A stretch of DNA of 21,423 nucleotides. Source: Bryobacteraceae bacterium (GTDB taxonomy: Bacteria; Acidobacteriota; Terriglobia; Bryobacterales; Bryobacteraceae). Shown here in pieces: positions 1 to 6,643 of this stretch; position 1 is the first letter of the stretch; every line of letters begins with the position of its first letter. The position numbers were made by a program, and so were the translations under genes. A model generated the notes under the pieces. That model saw nothing but the letters and a program-made list of their open reading frames with translations. It ran no database searches and was not told where the DNA came from. Location of the stretch: contig JASHQT010000607.1 of NCBI GenBank assembly GCA_030039005.1, positions 1 through 21,423 on the forward strand. The letters are read 5' to 3'.

Positions 1-81
1 CGTACAAGAGATTTTCGGCCGGCGCGCGGGAAGTCTTTAGCGCGGCTCTGCTGATTCGCGCGATTTGGCCGATAGTAGGTT

Positions 82-846
82 GTGACTCCCACGGGAAGCA
101 CAGCCATGAACGGCAAGCCCGCTACCGCGGACAACACCATCCCGGAGAAACCCGTCCCCAGCCCGGCCCCGGTTACAGAGCAGAAAACGGAGCAGAAAAG
201 CGAGGAATCGAGGAAGCGAATTCCACTGGCTTCCATCCCGGCCACGATCAGTATTGGGTTGCTGATCGCCGCCCTGTATTTAGGCGGGCGAATTTTCACG
301 GCACACCGGGTGCAAAAGCCTGCTCCCGCATTCCACAGTGCGACGCCGGCCGCCCCGCCGGTTGCGGCACCGGCGGAAGCCAAGGCCATTCCGCAACCTG
401 CCCCGAGCGCAGCCCAGCCGGTATCGCCGGTGGAAGCTAAGGCCATTCCGCAACCTGCGCCGAGCGCAGCCCAGCCGGTATCGCCGCCAGGGCAGGCGGC
501 CACACCTGCGCCGCAGGCGGCAATCCCGACGCCGCCGGCGCTTGGGCCCCAGCCCGCGAGCGCGGTTACGCCTGCCGGCGATTCAGGTGACGATACATTG
601 CCGATGATCCAGCCGCGCTCGGGAGAGCGCTATCTTCAGGTGGGCGCCCTGGACCCGGACGCCCAAGACACCCGCCGGTTTGTGGAACGGCTGCGTGGCG
701 AAGGACTGGATCCGCACGTTGCCCAAGGCCCGACTCCGGTGCTGATGCGGGTGCTGATCGGGCCGTTCACAAGGCCCGATGCGCTAAACGAAAAAAAGGC
801 CCAGATCGAGAGCGAAGGCATCGATACCTTCGTTCGCGAATACTGA
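82..846 (+). CDS. SPOR-domain single-pass membrane protein
   Basis: Predicted 254-residue envelope protein. Residues 1-48 are a polar, Pro/Glu/Lys-rich cytoplasmic segment and 52-72 form one hydrophobic transmembrane helix. Residues 75-180 are a low-complexity Ala/Pro/Gln linker, and about 182-254 match a SPOR domain (it opens YLQVGAL and contains RVLIGPF before a final helix and strand). In the family, SPOR domains bind denuded peptidoglycan glycan strands, often at the septum, so a periplasmic cell-wall role is inferred. The start is the GTG at 82, with a weak AGG just upstream; the ATG at 106 would remove only eight residues. The linker carries a 57-bp tandem duplication. The gene converges on the FecR-like gene with 34 bp between stops. 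The domain call is good; the biological role is not specified by sequence. Confidence 0.85.
   Translation: MTPTGSTAMNGKPATADNTIPEKPVPSPAPVTEQKTEQKSEESRKRIPLASIPATISIGLLIAALYLGGRIFTAHRVQKPAPAFHSATPAAPPVAAPAEAKAIPQPAPSAAQPVSPVEAKAIPQPAPSAAQPVSPPGQAATPAPQAAIPTPPALGPQPASAVTPAGDSGDDTLPMIQPRSGERYLQVGALDPDAQDTRRFVERLRGEGLDPHVAQGPTPVLMRVLIGPFTRPDALNEKKAQIESEGIDTFVREY
376..486 (+). repeat. 57-bp tandem duplication in the SPOR protein linker
   Basis: Two adjacent copies of a 57-bp unit begin at 376 and 433, differing at only a few positions. Each encodes 19 residues (EAKAIPQPAPSAAQPVSP plus one), so the reading frame is kept. The second copy diverges after about 486. It lengthens the disordered linker between the membrane helix and the SPOR domain. 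Confidence 0.9.
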
Positions 847-880
847 GCCTTTTGCTTCGCGCTACGGGAAGCTAAGCCGG

Positions 881-1927
881 TTACCGCCGGCCGCCGCCGC
901 CAAATCCACCACGCATTCCGCCGGCGAATCCGCCGCCGCCAAATCCGCCACGCGCGAATCCACCGCCGCGAGCCGCAAAGCCGCCGCGGCCGATGGCGTT
1001 CCCGGCGATGTGCCCGTGCCCGACGAATCCGCGGCCGTAACCGAAGCCGTAGCCGCCGTAGAATCCGACCACCCAGGGCGAGTAGAACGGGTATCCAAAC
1101 GGGCTGAACCAGATGCCGTCACCGGGGATGAAGCCGAACATATCCCAATAGGGATTCCAATACCATCCCGGTCCATACCAATACGGCCAACCGCCTACGA
1201 AGACATTGCGGGCCGATTGCATGCTTGCCTCAGCCTCGTACTCAGAACGCAAATTGCTCCAAGCGTACAACGGATCTTGAGCCGCTTGGGCCTTGATGTC
1301 GAAATGCGCGACCTTCCAATTCCCATTGAGTGCGAGCTCATGGCCTTTGCCCAGCTCCTTGCTCCGGTCACCTTGCTCCACGGTTGCCTTTCCGTCGAAC
1401 ACCTGTACTAGTTGCATGTTGGCGTTGAAGGCGTAGAGGCCCTGTTGATCCAGCCGCGTAGAGGCTCCATTCATCGCGACCCAAATGTTGTTGTCCTTGA
1501 ACAGCTCGGTCACTTCCACAATGGCCTGCCCGCGGAGAACTTCTACACGAGTGTTCGCCAGATCGGGCGAAAGCAACCGGACGGCGCTATTATCGCCGAC
1601 GCGCAAAAAAACACCAGGAGTCAGCAGGACCTCGGCGCGTCCCTGGCCGGTTTCGAGCACCTGATTCGGTTCCATTTGCACCGAGCCTACCGAGCGCGAC
1701 GTGACCGGCTGGCCGGCGACGCTCACTTGTCCTTCGACGTAGTTGAGGGTTCCGGGGACGGCAGCTCCGGGTCCTTGAGGCGCGCCCTGAGGGACGGAAT
1801 TGACGGTTCCCGGGTAATTACTGGGATAGGGGTTGGTGGTTGCAGCCGCTGGAAACGCTACCAGAGCGGTAGCCACCAACCCGCCAAGTAACGTTTTGTA
1901 AAGTCTAAACATAGCCTTTTCTTTCAT
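881..1927 (-). CDS. Secreted FecR-like domain protein with Gly/aromatic-rich tail
   Basis: Predicted 348-residue exported protein. A signal peptide is visible (LYKTLLGGLVATALVAFP, cleavage probably near AAA-TTN at about 30). Residues 60-200 look like a FecR-type beta-rich domain: a YVEGQVSV opening, then LETGQGRAEVLL, LRVGDNSAVRL and VEVLRGQAIVEV. Classical FecR proteins are iron-signalling anti-sigma regulators, but this one lacks an N-terminal cytoplasmic part and no sigma factor gene is adjacent, so it is more likely a periplasmic or surface protein. Residues 243-348 are first rich in Trp, Tyr, Pro and Phe, then almost pure Gly/Phe/Arg. Two starts are possible: ATG 1927 with AGG three bases upstream, or ATG 1912, which gives a tighter signal peptide. 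Two 10-bp palindromes lie just upstream. Confidence 0.8.
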   Translation of the reverse strand: MKEKAMFRLYKTLLGGLVATALVAFPAAATTNPYPSNYPGTVNSVPQGAPQGPGAAVPGTLNYVEGQVSVAGQPVTSRSVGSVQMEPNQVLETGQGRAEVLLTPGVFLRVGDNSAVRLLSPDLANTRVEVLRGQAIVEVTELFKDNNIWVAMNGASTRLDQQGLYAFNANMQLVQVFDGKATVEQGDRSKELGKGHELALNGNWKVAHFDIKAQAAQDPLYAWSNLRSEYEAEASMQSARNVFVGGWPYWYGPGWYWNPYWDMFGFIPGDGIWFSPFGYPFYSPWVVGFYGGYGFGYGRGFVGHGHIAGNAIGRGGFAARGGGFARGGFGGGGFAGGMRGGFGGGGRR

Positions 1928-2161
1928 TTACCTAACAATTGGATGTGGCCAGTTGCAACTTGGTTGCGCAACTCGCTTCCCCGCACGGCAGTACGCGAGA
2001 CTAAGGCAATTCAGGCTGCGGCCTTAGGGCAAAACTCGATACTTTCTGCTTCGCGGTCCGCCGTTTAGCTGGCAGGGGCCAACGTGTGCGCCCGCCGCGC
2101 AGAAGGGTGAGGCCTGACGAAAGTTCGCCGCAAGTTTGAAGAAGGGAAAGAAAACTACGCG
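1928..2161. other. Divergent intergenic region between the FecR-like gene and cpaB
   Basis: A 234-bp gap without a convincing gene separates divergently transcribed genes, so it should hold both promoters. Besides the twin palindromes at 1951-1972, it contains a 7-bp inverted repeat, CTAAGGC (2001-2007) and GCCTTAG (2021-2027), with a 13-nt loop and no following T tract. A purine-rich GAAGAAGGGAAAG stretch ends at 2150 ahead of the cpaB start at 2162. No good -35/-10 pair was found on either strand. Confidence 0.5.
1951..1972. promoter_or_regulatory. Pair of 10-bp palindromes, candidate operator
   Basis: AGTTGCAACT (1951-1960) and GTTGCGCAAC (1963-1972) are each perfect palindromes, separated by two bases. 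They share the GTTGC/GCAAC half-site and sit 24-45 bp upstream of the minus-strand FecR-like start, where a repressor site or 5' leader would be expected. No clear sigma-70 promoter could be placed with them. The operator role is inference from symmetry and position. Confidence 0.4.
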
Positions 2162-2848
2162 ATGAAGAAGAACATGCTTCCGCTGTGGGGGATCGCCTTC
2201 GTGGTGGCCGTCATCTCGACGGCCGTCGTCTACGGACTGTTCGCGGGCAAACTACGCTCTTCCACCGAGGTGCCCGGGCATCCCCTGGTAGTCGCGGCAC
2301 GAGACCTGGATCGCGGAACAGTGCTGCAGGCGGGCGATCTGCGCGTGATGGAAGCGGAAGGTGTGATCTCCGGCTCTTTTGCCAAGACCGAAGACGCGAT
2401 CGGAGCCACGCTGCTGACGCCGGTGAAGGCCAACGAGCCGCTGCTGGAGGAGCGCGTCTCGCCGCCGCCCACCGATGCCGAGCGCGCCGGAGGCCCGGTG
2501 CCGAAGGGAATGCGCGCGATGACGGTGCACGTGACGCAGTCGGAAAGCCTGCTGAGCCTGCTGCGGCCCGGATCGCGGGTGGATCTTCAGGCGGTGACCG
2601 ACAAAAACGGCGGCGAACTCAGAACGGTGCTCGAAAACGTCCAGGTTCTAGCGGCCGGCCAGACGGACGGCAATCATCCCGCCAACGTGACGGTGCTGAT
2701 TCGCGCGCAGGATGCCGACGTTGTGGCGCTGGCCGATGCCGCGAGCCGGGTGCGCGTGGCGCTGCGGAATGCAGCGGACAAGGAGAATTCTACGCACCAC
2801 GCGCTCTCGTTGCCGACGCTATTTTCCGGCGGGGTCCGGGAGGAATAA
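2162..2848 (+). CDS. cpaB: Flp pilus assembly protein CpaB/RcpC
   Basis: Predicted 228-residue periplasmic protein of the Tad (tight adherence) type IV pilus machinery. It is anchored by one N-terminal helix (residues 5-27). A SAF domain follows at about 43-105 (VVAARDLDRGTVLQAGDLRV, then LLTPVKANEPLLEERV). An RcpC-like region covers about 112-215 (MRAMTVHVTQSESLLSLLRPGSRVDL in two parts, then VLENVQVLAAG). In the family, CpaB works with the secretin CpaC at the outer membrane. The protein is a little short for the family. The ATG at 2162 follows a purine-rich stretch about 12 bases away. tadB begins only 15 bp after its stop, so the two are surely co-transcribed, yet no secretin gene lies between or after them here. 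Confidence 0.88.
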   Translation: MKKNMLPLWGIAFVVAVISTAVVYGLFAGKLRSSTEVPGHPLVVAARDLDRGTVLQAGDLRVMEAEGVISGSFAKTEDAIGATLLTPVKANEPLLEERVSPPPTDAERAGGPVPKGMRAMTVHVTQSESLLSLLRPGSRVDLQAVTDKNGGELRTVLENVQVLAAGQTDGNHPANVTVLIRAQDADVVALADAASRVRVALRNAADKENSTHHALSLPTLFSGGVREE

Positions 2849-2863
2849 GGGGGCAATAAGCAA

Positions 2864-3823
2864 GTGCTGGCGCTCTCCTTGGTTCTGGTGTTTCTCACAA
2901 CCTTCCTGGCGGCGGGGCTGGCGGTGCTGATCGGTTGGTTCGCCCTCGAGCGCCTGGGCATTCAGGCGCGGGACGAAGATCTCTCCGAGCACCTGTTAGA
3001 CGATGCTCCGCGGCTGCTCAAAGAGGAAACCCTGAGCACGATTTCGCCTTGGGCACTGCTGCTCGAGAAATCCGATTTCGTGCGCATCATGCAGCGGCAT
3101 CTGTTGCAGGCGGGGCTCACCTGGTCGGTAGGGCGCATGACGCTGCTAATGTTGCTGGGGGCGAGCGTCGCACTGGGGATCAGCATGCAATTCGAGTGGA
3201 TTCCCGGGTGGGCCGGCATCGCGAGCGCCGTGGCTGTCGGGGCGCTGCCCTACCTGTACATTTTGCGCTGCCGCGCCAGGCGCTTCCGGCGGTTCGAGGA
3301 GAGTTTTCCGGACGCCCTGGACTCGCTGGCCCGGTCGCTACGTGCCGGTCATCCGTTCGCCGCCGCGATGGATATCCTGGCTAGCGAGTGCGAAGAGCCG
3401 GTAGCGGGCGAAATCCATCAGACCGCGGTGGAGGGGAACCTGGGGACGTCCTGGGAGCACGCGCTGAGCAATCTGTCAGAGCGCGTGCCGCTGCTCGAAG
3501 TAAATATGTTCGCATCGGCGGTGCTATTACAAAACCGGACCGGCGGGAAACTGCACGAGGTACTGGGAACGCTGGCCGAGAACATGCGTGAGTCGGTGTC
3601 TCTGAAGGGTGAGGTGCAGGCGCTGGCCGCGCACGGCAAAATGAGCGGCGCGGTGCTGGCAGGTCTGCCGCTGGGGATCGCCGCCATCATGCTGGTGGTG
3701 AATCCGGGTTATTTGGCGGTGCTGATTCACCATCCTTACGGGAAAGATTTGATCGCCGCCGCCGTGATCTGCCTGCTCGTGGCGCGCTTGGTGATCCGGC
3801 GGATCGTGGACATCAGGATATGA
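2864..3823 (+). CDS. tadB: Tad pilus inner-membrane platform protein TadB
   Basis: Predicted 319-residue polytopic membrane protein of the type II secretion F (T2SSF/GspF-like) family. TadB and TadC form the inner-membrane platform that couples the TadA ATPase to Flp pilus assembly. Hydrophobic segments lie at about 2-25, 90-130 (one or two helices), 265-285 and 293-313. The cytoplasmic T2SSF domain lies between them at about 143-265 (RRFEESFPDALDSLARSLRAG, an amphipathic helical bundle, and GGKLHEVLGTLAENM). The start is GTG 2864, with a G-rich GGGGG about 10 bases upstream. It sits 15 bp after cpaB and 10 bp before tadC. TadB rather than TadC is chosen because of the gene order and the long first cytoplasmic loop. 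Confidence 0.87.
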   Translation: MLALSLVLVFLTTFLAAGLAVLIGWFALERLGIQARDEDLSEHLLDDAPRLLKEETLSTISPWALLLEKSDFVRIMQRHLLQAGLTWSVGRMTLLMLLGASVALGISMQFEWIPGWAGIASAVAVGALPYLYILRCRARRFRRFEESFPDALDSLARSLRAGHPFAAAMDILASECEEPVAGEIHQTAVEGNLGTSWEHALSNLSERVPLLEVNMFASAVLLQNRTGGKLHEVLGTLAENMRESVSLKGEVQALAAHGKMSGAVLAGLPLGIAAIMLVVNPGYLAVLIHHPYGKDLIAAAVICLLVARLVIRRIVDIRI

Positions 3824-3833
3824 CCGGACTTAT

Positions 3834-4757
3834 ATGACGGGATTGGGACTGGCTGCGGGGTTCTTCGCTTTCGTTCTGGCTGCCGTGACTGCGGCGGGCT
3901 ACTGCTACCAGCGTCTGTTCGGGCGAAATGAGGGCGATCCGGCCGGCGAAGGTTCCGTGGAATTGCTGGTCGGCAATGCACCGGCCGGCCCCGGCGCCGC
4001 GTTCGCCAACCTGTTTCAATCCATCGGGGAAAATTTCCCTGCCGCCAAGAACGAACGCAATCCCTATTGGATTCGTCTGATCACGGCGGGCTACCGGTGG
4101 CCGGCGGCGCTGGCGATCTTTTACGGCATCAAGTGCGGGAGCGCGCTGTTCTTAGCAGGACTCTTCGGGATTTTGGCGATCCTCTACCAGCACCAGGGCG
4201 CGGCCGCTCCGCTGCCGATGATTTGCGGCCTGGGGCTGGGATTTCTTCTACCCGACCGGGTGCTCAGCTCGCGCGTCGATGCGCGCGCGCGGCGGCTGCG
4301 GAGCGCCATTCCGGCCGCGCTCGACCTAATGGTGCTGGCGATGGAGGCCGGCCAATCGCTCGATCAATCCCTCGCCGACGCCAGCCGCGGGCTCAAGCGC
4401 ACGCATCCGGAGCTCGCCGCGGAGTTCGCACAGCTTTTCCTCGAGCTGCGGACGGGCGGAAGCCGCGCGGAGGCGTTCCGCGCCCTGGCGGCGCGCAACA
4501 AGGAGCCGGAGTTGCGCAAACTGGCGAATCTGCTGATCGACAGCGACCGTTTCGGCGTCAGTATTGGGCCGGCTCTGCGCACGCATGCCAAATACCTGCG
4601 CACGCGCTTCCGGCAGCAAGCCCAGGAGAAGGCGCGCAAGGTCGGCGTCAAGCTGATTTTTCCGGTATTCTTCCTGATCTTCCCCTCGGTGCTGCTGGTG
4701 ACGCTGGGTCCGGCGTTGATCATGATGATCCAGCAGCTAAAGGCATTGGTCCAATAG
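3834..4757 (+). CDS. tadC: Tad pilus inner-membrane platform protein TadC
   Basis: Predicted 307-residue membrane protein, the second T2SSF-family partner of TadB. An N-terminal helix (about 3-25) is followed by a cytoplasmic stretch, two helices at about 85-135, and the T2SSF domain at about 150-270 (SAIPAALDLMVLAMEAGQSL, then FLELRTGGSRAEAFRALAAR and FGVSIGPALRTHAKYLRTRF). A C-terminal helix, VKLIFPVFFLIFPSVLLVTL, is typical of TadC. The ATG at 3834 lies 10 bp after tadB with only a distant AGGA, so translation may be coupled to tadB. After tadC the next gene is unrelated and has its own promoter, so the Tad group ends here. Confidence 0.87.
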   Translation: MTGLGLAAGFFAFVLAAVTAAGYCYQRLFGRNEGDPAGEGSVELLVGNAPAGPGAAFANLFQSIGENFPAAKNERNPYWIRLITAGYRWPAALAIFYGIKCGSALFLAGLFGILAILYQHQGAAAPLPMICGLGLGFLLPDRVLSSRVDARARRLRSAIPAALDLMVLAMEAGQSLDQSLADASRGLKRTHPELAAEFAQLFLELRTGGSRAEAFRALAARNKEPELRKLANLLIDSDRFGVSIGPALRTHAKYLRTRFRQQAQEKARKVGVKLIFPVFFLIFPSVLLVTLGPALIMMIQQLKALVQ

Positions 4758-4806
4758 CCGGGGCGCGGGCGCAAGAGCCGGGCGGGTCATCAGAAAACGC
4801 TGGCAC

Positions 4807-4835
4807 TTTACAACGCAAAGTAGATGGCGTACAAT
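4807..4835 (+). promoter_or_regulatory. Near-consensus sigma-70 promoter
   Basis: TTTACA (4807-4812) and TACAAT (4830-4835) are separated by exactly 17 bp, each one mismatch from consensus. The predicted transcript start is around 4841-4843, almost on the ATG at 4842. This promoter therefore rules against the more upstream ATG at 4824, which lies in its spacer, as the main start of the next gene. Confidence 0.65.
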
Positions 4836-4841
4836 CGCAGC

Positions 4842-5456
4842 ATGGCTACCGTTCGGAGTATCCGCGCCTCGCGCGCCCAGCCGGTTTCGTTGCAGTCCCA
4901 CGCGATGGACAATCTGCGGTTCATTCGCGAGACCATGGAACGCGCGGGCTCCTTTACCGCCGTACCGGGGTGGGGCGGCGTGGCCATGGGTGTGAGCGCG
5001 TTGTGCGCGGCCGCGATTGGGAGTTTCCAGCCGACGCTCGCACGGTGGCTCGCGGTCTGGCTACTGGAAGCGGCGGTGGCGCTGGCGCTGGCCGGCCTGG
5101 CGATCCGGCGTAAGGCCAGGGCGGCCAAGGGTCCGCTAATCTCCGCGCCGGCCCGACGGTTCGTTCTGAGTTTCGCACCGCCGTTGCTGGTGGGCGGGTT
5201 GCTTACGGCGGTCCTGTATCGCGCGGGTTTTCCGGCGGCCATTCCCGGGGCCTGGCTACTGCTGTATGGAACGGGTGTGGTCACCGGCGGCGCATTTTCG
5301 GTGCGCGTAGTGCCGGTAATGGGGTTGTGCTTTATGTCGCTGGGAGCGGTGGCCCTGTTCTCGCCGTTCGCCTGGAGCACGGCGTTTTTGGCAGCTGGGT
5401 TCGGCGGGTTGCACATTGTTTTCGGCATCGTGATTGCCAGGAGGTATGGTGGCTAG
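4842..5456 (+). CDS. Six-helix membrane protein of unknown function
   Basis: Predicted 204-residue integral membrane protein of no assigned function. After a short basic, soluble N-terminus with DNLRFIRETMERAGSF, about six hydrophobic helices follow: WGGVAMGVSALCAAAIGSF, then LAVWLLEAAVALALAGLAI, FVLSFAPPLLVGGLLTAVLY, AWLLLYGTGVVTGGAF, VMGLCFMSLGAVALF and FLAAGFGGLHIVFGIVIA. Start choice is unsettled: ATG 4824 lies inside the promoter, ATG 4842 would be leaderless, and ATG 4905 (MDNLRFIR) would leave a leader of about 63 nt but lacks a clear ribosome site. Its stop overlaps the start of the winged-helix regulator, and in my recollection such membrane-protein/HTH_34 pairs recur in Acidobacteriota. 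A sensor or target relationship with the regulator is inference. Confidence 0.7.
   Translation: MATVRSIRASRAQPVSLQSHAMDNLRFIRETMERAGSFTAVPGWGGVAMGVSALCAAAIGSFQPTLARWLAVWLLEAAVALALAGLAIRRKARAAKGPLISAPARRFVLSFAPPLLVGGLLTAVLYRAGFPAAIPGAWLLLYGTGVVTGGAFSVRVVPVMGLCFMSLGAVALFSPFAWSTAFLAAGFGGLHIVFGIVIARRYGG
5439..5445 (+). promoter_or_regulatory. Strong ribosome binding site deciding the regulator start
   Basis: AGGAGGT lies inside the last codons of the membrane-protein gene. It abuts the ATG at 5446 (too close) and ends four bases before the GTG at 5449. The GTG is therefore the better start, and the arrangement implies translational coupling. Confidence 0.65.
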
Positions 5457-5820
5457 ACAAAACACATTACGCAAAGACGCAGATAAACCGCGCGCGGCGG
5501 TGGCCAAGGCGCCGGCGGCGAAAGCTCCGCCGGAACTGGATCGCTTGATCTACGAACCCATTCGCTTGCGCATCGTCAGCGCGCTGGCGGTGAATCCATC
5601 GCTGACGTTCAACGAACTGAAGAAGCTGCTCGATACCACCGATGGAAACTTGAGTGTCCATGCGCGCAAGCTGGAAGAAGCTTCCTACATCGTGTGCAGC
5701 AAATCGTTTGAAGGACGCATGCCGAAGACACAGTATCGTCTGACGGAGCAAGGGCGGAAGGCGCTCGAAAAGTACCTGAACCACATGGAAGCGCTGATCC
5801 AGGCCATCCGGGAACGTTAG
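5449..5820 (+). CDS. Winged-helix transcriptional regulator (HTH_34-like)
   Basis: Predicted 123-residue DNA-binding protein. A basic, Ala-rich N-terminal tail of about 30 residues precedes a compact winged helix at about 33-112: YEPIRLRIVSALAV, the recognition region LTFNELKKLLDTTDGNLSVH, then ARKLEEASYI and the wing SKSFEGRMPKTQYRLTEQG. This matches the MarR/ArsR-like 'winged helix DNA-binding' family (PF13601 type). There is no effector domain and no metal-binding cysteine pattern. The gene overlaps the membrane protein by 8 bp, so the pair is one transcriptional and translational unit. Autoregulation of the promoter at 4807-4835 is a reasonable guess but no clear operator dyad was found there. 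Starts at TTG 5434 or ATG 5446 are less well placed relative to the ribosome site. Confidence 0.85.
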   Translation: MARQNTLRKDADKPRAAVAKAPAAKAPPELDRLIYEPIRLRIVSALAVNPSLTFNELKKLLDTTDGNLSVHARKLEEASYIVCSKSFEGRMPKTQYRLTEQGRKALEKYLNHMEALIQAIRER

Positions 5821-5856
5821 ATTTCGCAAGGTCCTCTTTTTTTGGAGTTTTTCTTT

Positions 5857-6591
5857 ATGTCACAAAGCACTTCAAGCGGTCCGGGTTCCCACAATCCTAC
5901 CGGGCCGCTGTTGCATGCGGCCATTATCATGGACGGCAACGGGCGCTGGGCGTCGGCACGCGGCCTTCCGCGCGTGGCGGGGCACAAGGCTGGCGCGGAG
6001 GCTTTACGCCGCACGGTGGAAGCCGCGCCGGATCTGGGCATCGACACGCTGACAGTGTACGCGTTCTCCTCCGACAACTGGCGCAGGCCGCAACCGGAAG
6101 TTTCCGCGTTGATGAAGATGTTCCACACCTATTTGCGGCGTGAGCAGGCCAAGTGCATCGAAAAAGGCGTGCGCGTCTCAGTGATCGGCCGGCGGGACCG
6201 CCTGCCGCGGCTGTTGCTGCCGGTGATCGAGGAGTGCGAGAGCGCTACGTCAAAAGGCGAGAGGCTGCACCTGCGCCTGGCGATCGATTACTCCTCGCGC
6301 GACGCGATCCTGGCCGCCGCGCAGGCGGTCTCCGCGCACGCTCACCGGGGCCGGACCACGCGCGAGGCATTTTCCCAAGCGCTCGGCGCGCAGGATGTCG
6401 ATTTGCTGATCCGTACCGGCGGCGAGCAGCGCCTGAGCGACTTCCTGCTGTGGGAGTGCGCCTACGCCGAGCTGGTATTCACTCCAGTGATGTGGCCGGA
6501 CTTCGCCGCCTCCGATCTGGCCGCCGCGGTGGCTGAGTTCCGGTCGCGTGAGCGGAGGTTCGGCGCGTTGCCGCGCGCGGCGCTGGCCTAG
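5857..6591 (+). CDS. uppS: Isoprenyl transferase (undecaprenyl diphosphate synthase)
   Basis: Predicted 244-residue cis-prenyltransferase that condenses isopentenyl diphosphate units onto farnesyl diphosphate, giving the C55 lipid carrier for peptidoglycan and O-antigen. Family motifs are intact: [10 protein letters not shown] with the catalytic Asp at residue 26, [24 protein letters not shown], and near the C-terminus [20 protein letters not shown] with [14 protein letters not shown]. Length is normal. The ATG at 5857 has GGAG nine bases upstream; an in-frame TTG at 5842 is rejected. The region before it is unusually T-rich (5836-5856). In many bacteria cdsA and dxr follow; here an Mla-type permease gene does instead, which hints at a lipid-handling group. 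Confidence 0.95.
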   Translation: MSQSTSSGPGSHNPTGPLLHAAIIMDGNGRWASARGLPRVAGHKAGAEALRRTVEAAPDLGIDTLTVYAFSSDNWRRPQPEVSALMKMFHTYLRREQAKCIEKGVRVSVIGRRDRLPRLLLPVIEECESATSKGERLHLRLAIDYSSRDAILAAAQAVSAHAHRGRTTREAFSQALGAQDVDLLIRTGGEQRLSDFLLWECAYAELVFTPVMWPDFAASDLAAAVAEFRSRERRFGALPRAALA

Positions 6592-6631
6592 CGAGCACCC
6601 GCGATTGGACGGCGTGCTAGCATCGGGAGAT

Positions 6632-6638
6632 GGAGGAG
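6632..6638 (+). promoter_or_regulatory. Ribosome binding site deciding the mlaE start
   Basis: GGAGGAG ends five bases before a TTG at 6644, ideal spacing. The longer open frame beginning at GTG 6548 runs inside uppS and has no such site. Confidence 0.7.
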
Positions 6639-6643
6639 CCCGT

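Noticed and set aside
1..81. Possible 3' end of a gene before the SPOR protein.
   Set aside because: Two plus frames close at 40 and 54, the third runs on as a shadow frame into the SPOR gene, and no recognisable tail is seen in so short a stretch.
847..880. Possible bidirectional terminator between the convergent SPOR and FecR-like genes (GCTTC and GAAGC arms).
   Set aside because: Only five base pairs with a nine-base loop and no T tract on either side.
2001..2027. CTAAGGC/GCCTTAG inverted repeat as a terminator or riboswitch.
   Set aside because: Stem is short, loop 13 nt, no T tract and no surrounding conserved structure; kept only as a note in the intergenic entry.
4067..5113. A 348-codon plus-strand frame spanning tadC and the membrane protein gene.
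   Set aside because: Out of frame with both recognisable genes, with Gly/Ala/Arg-rich shadow composition.
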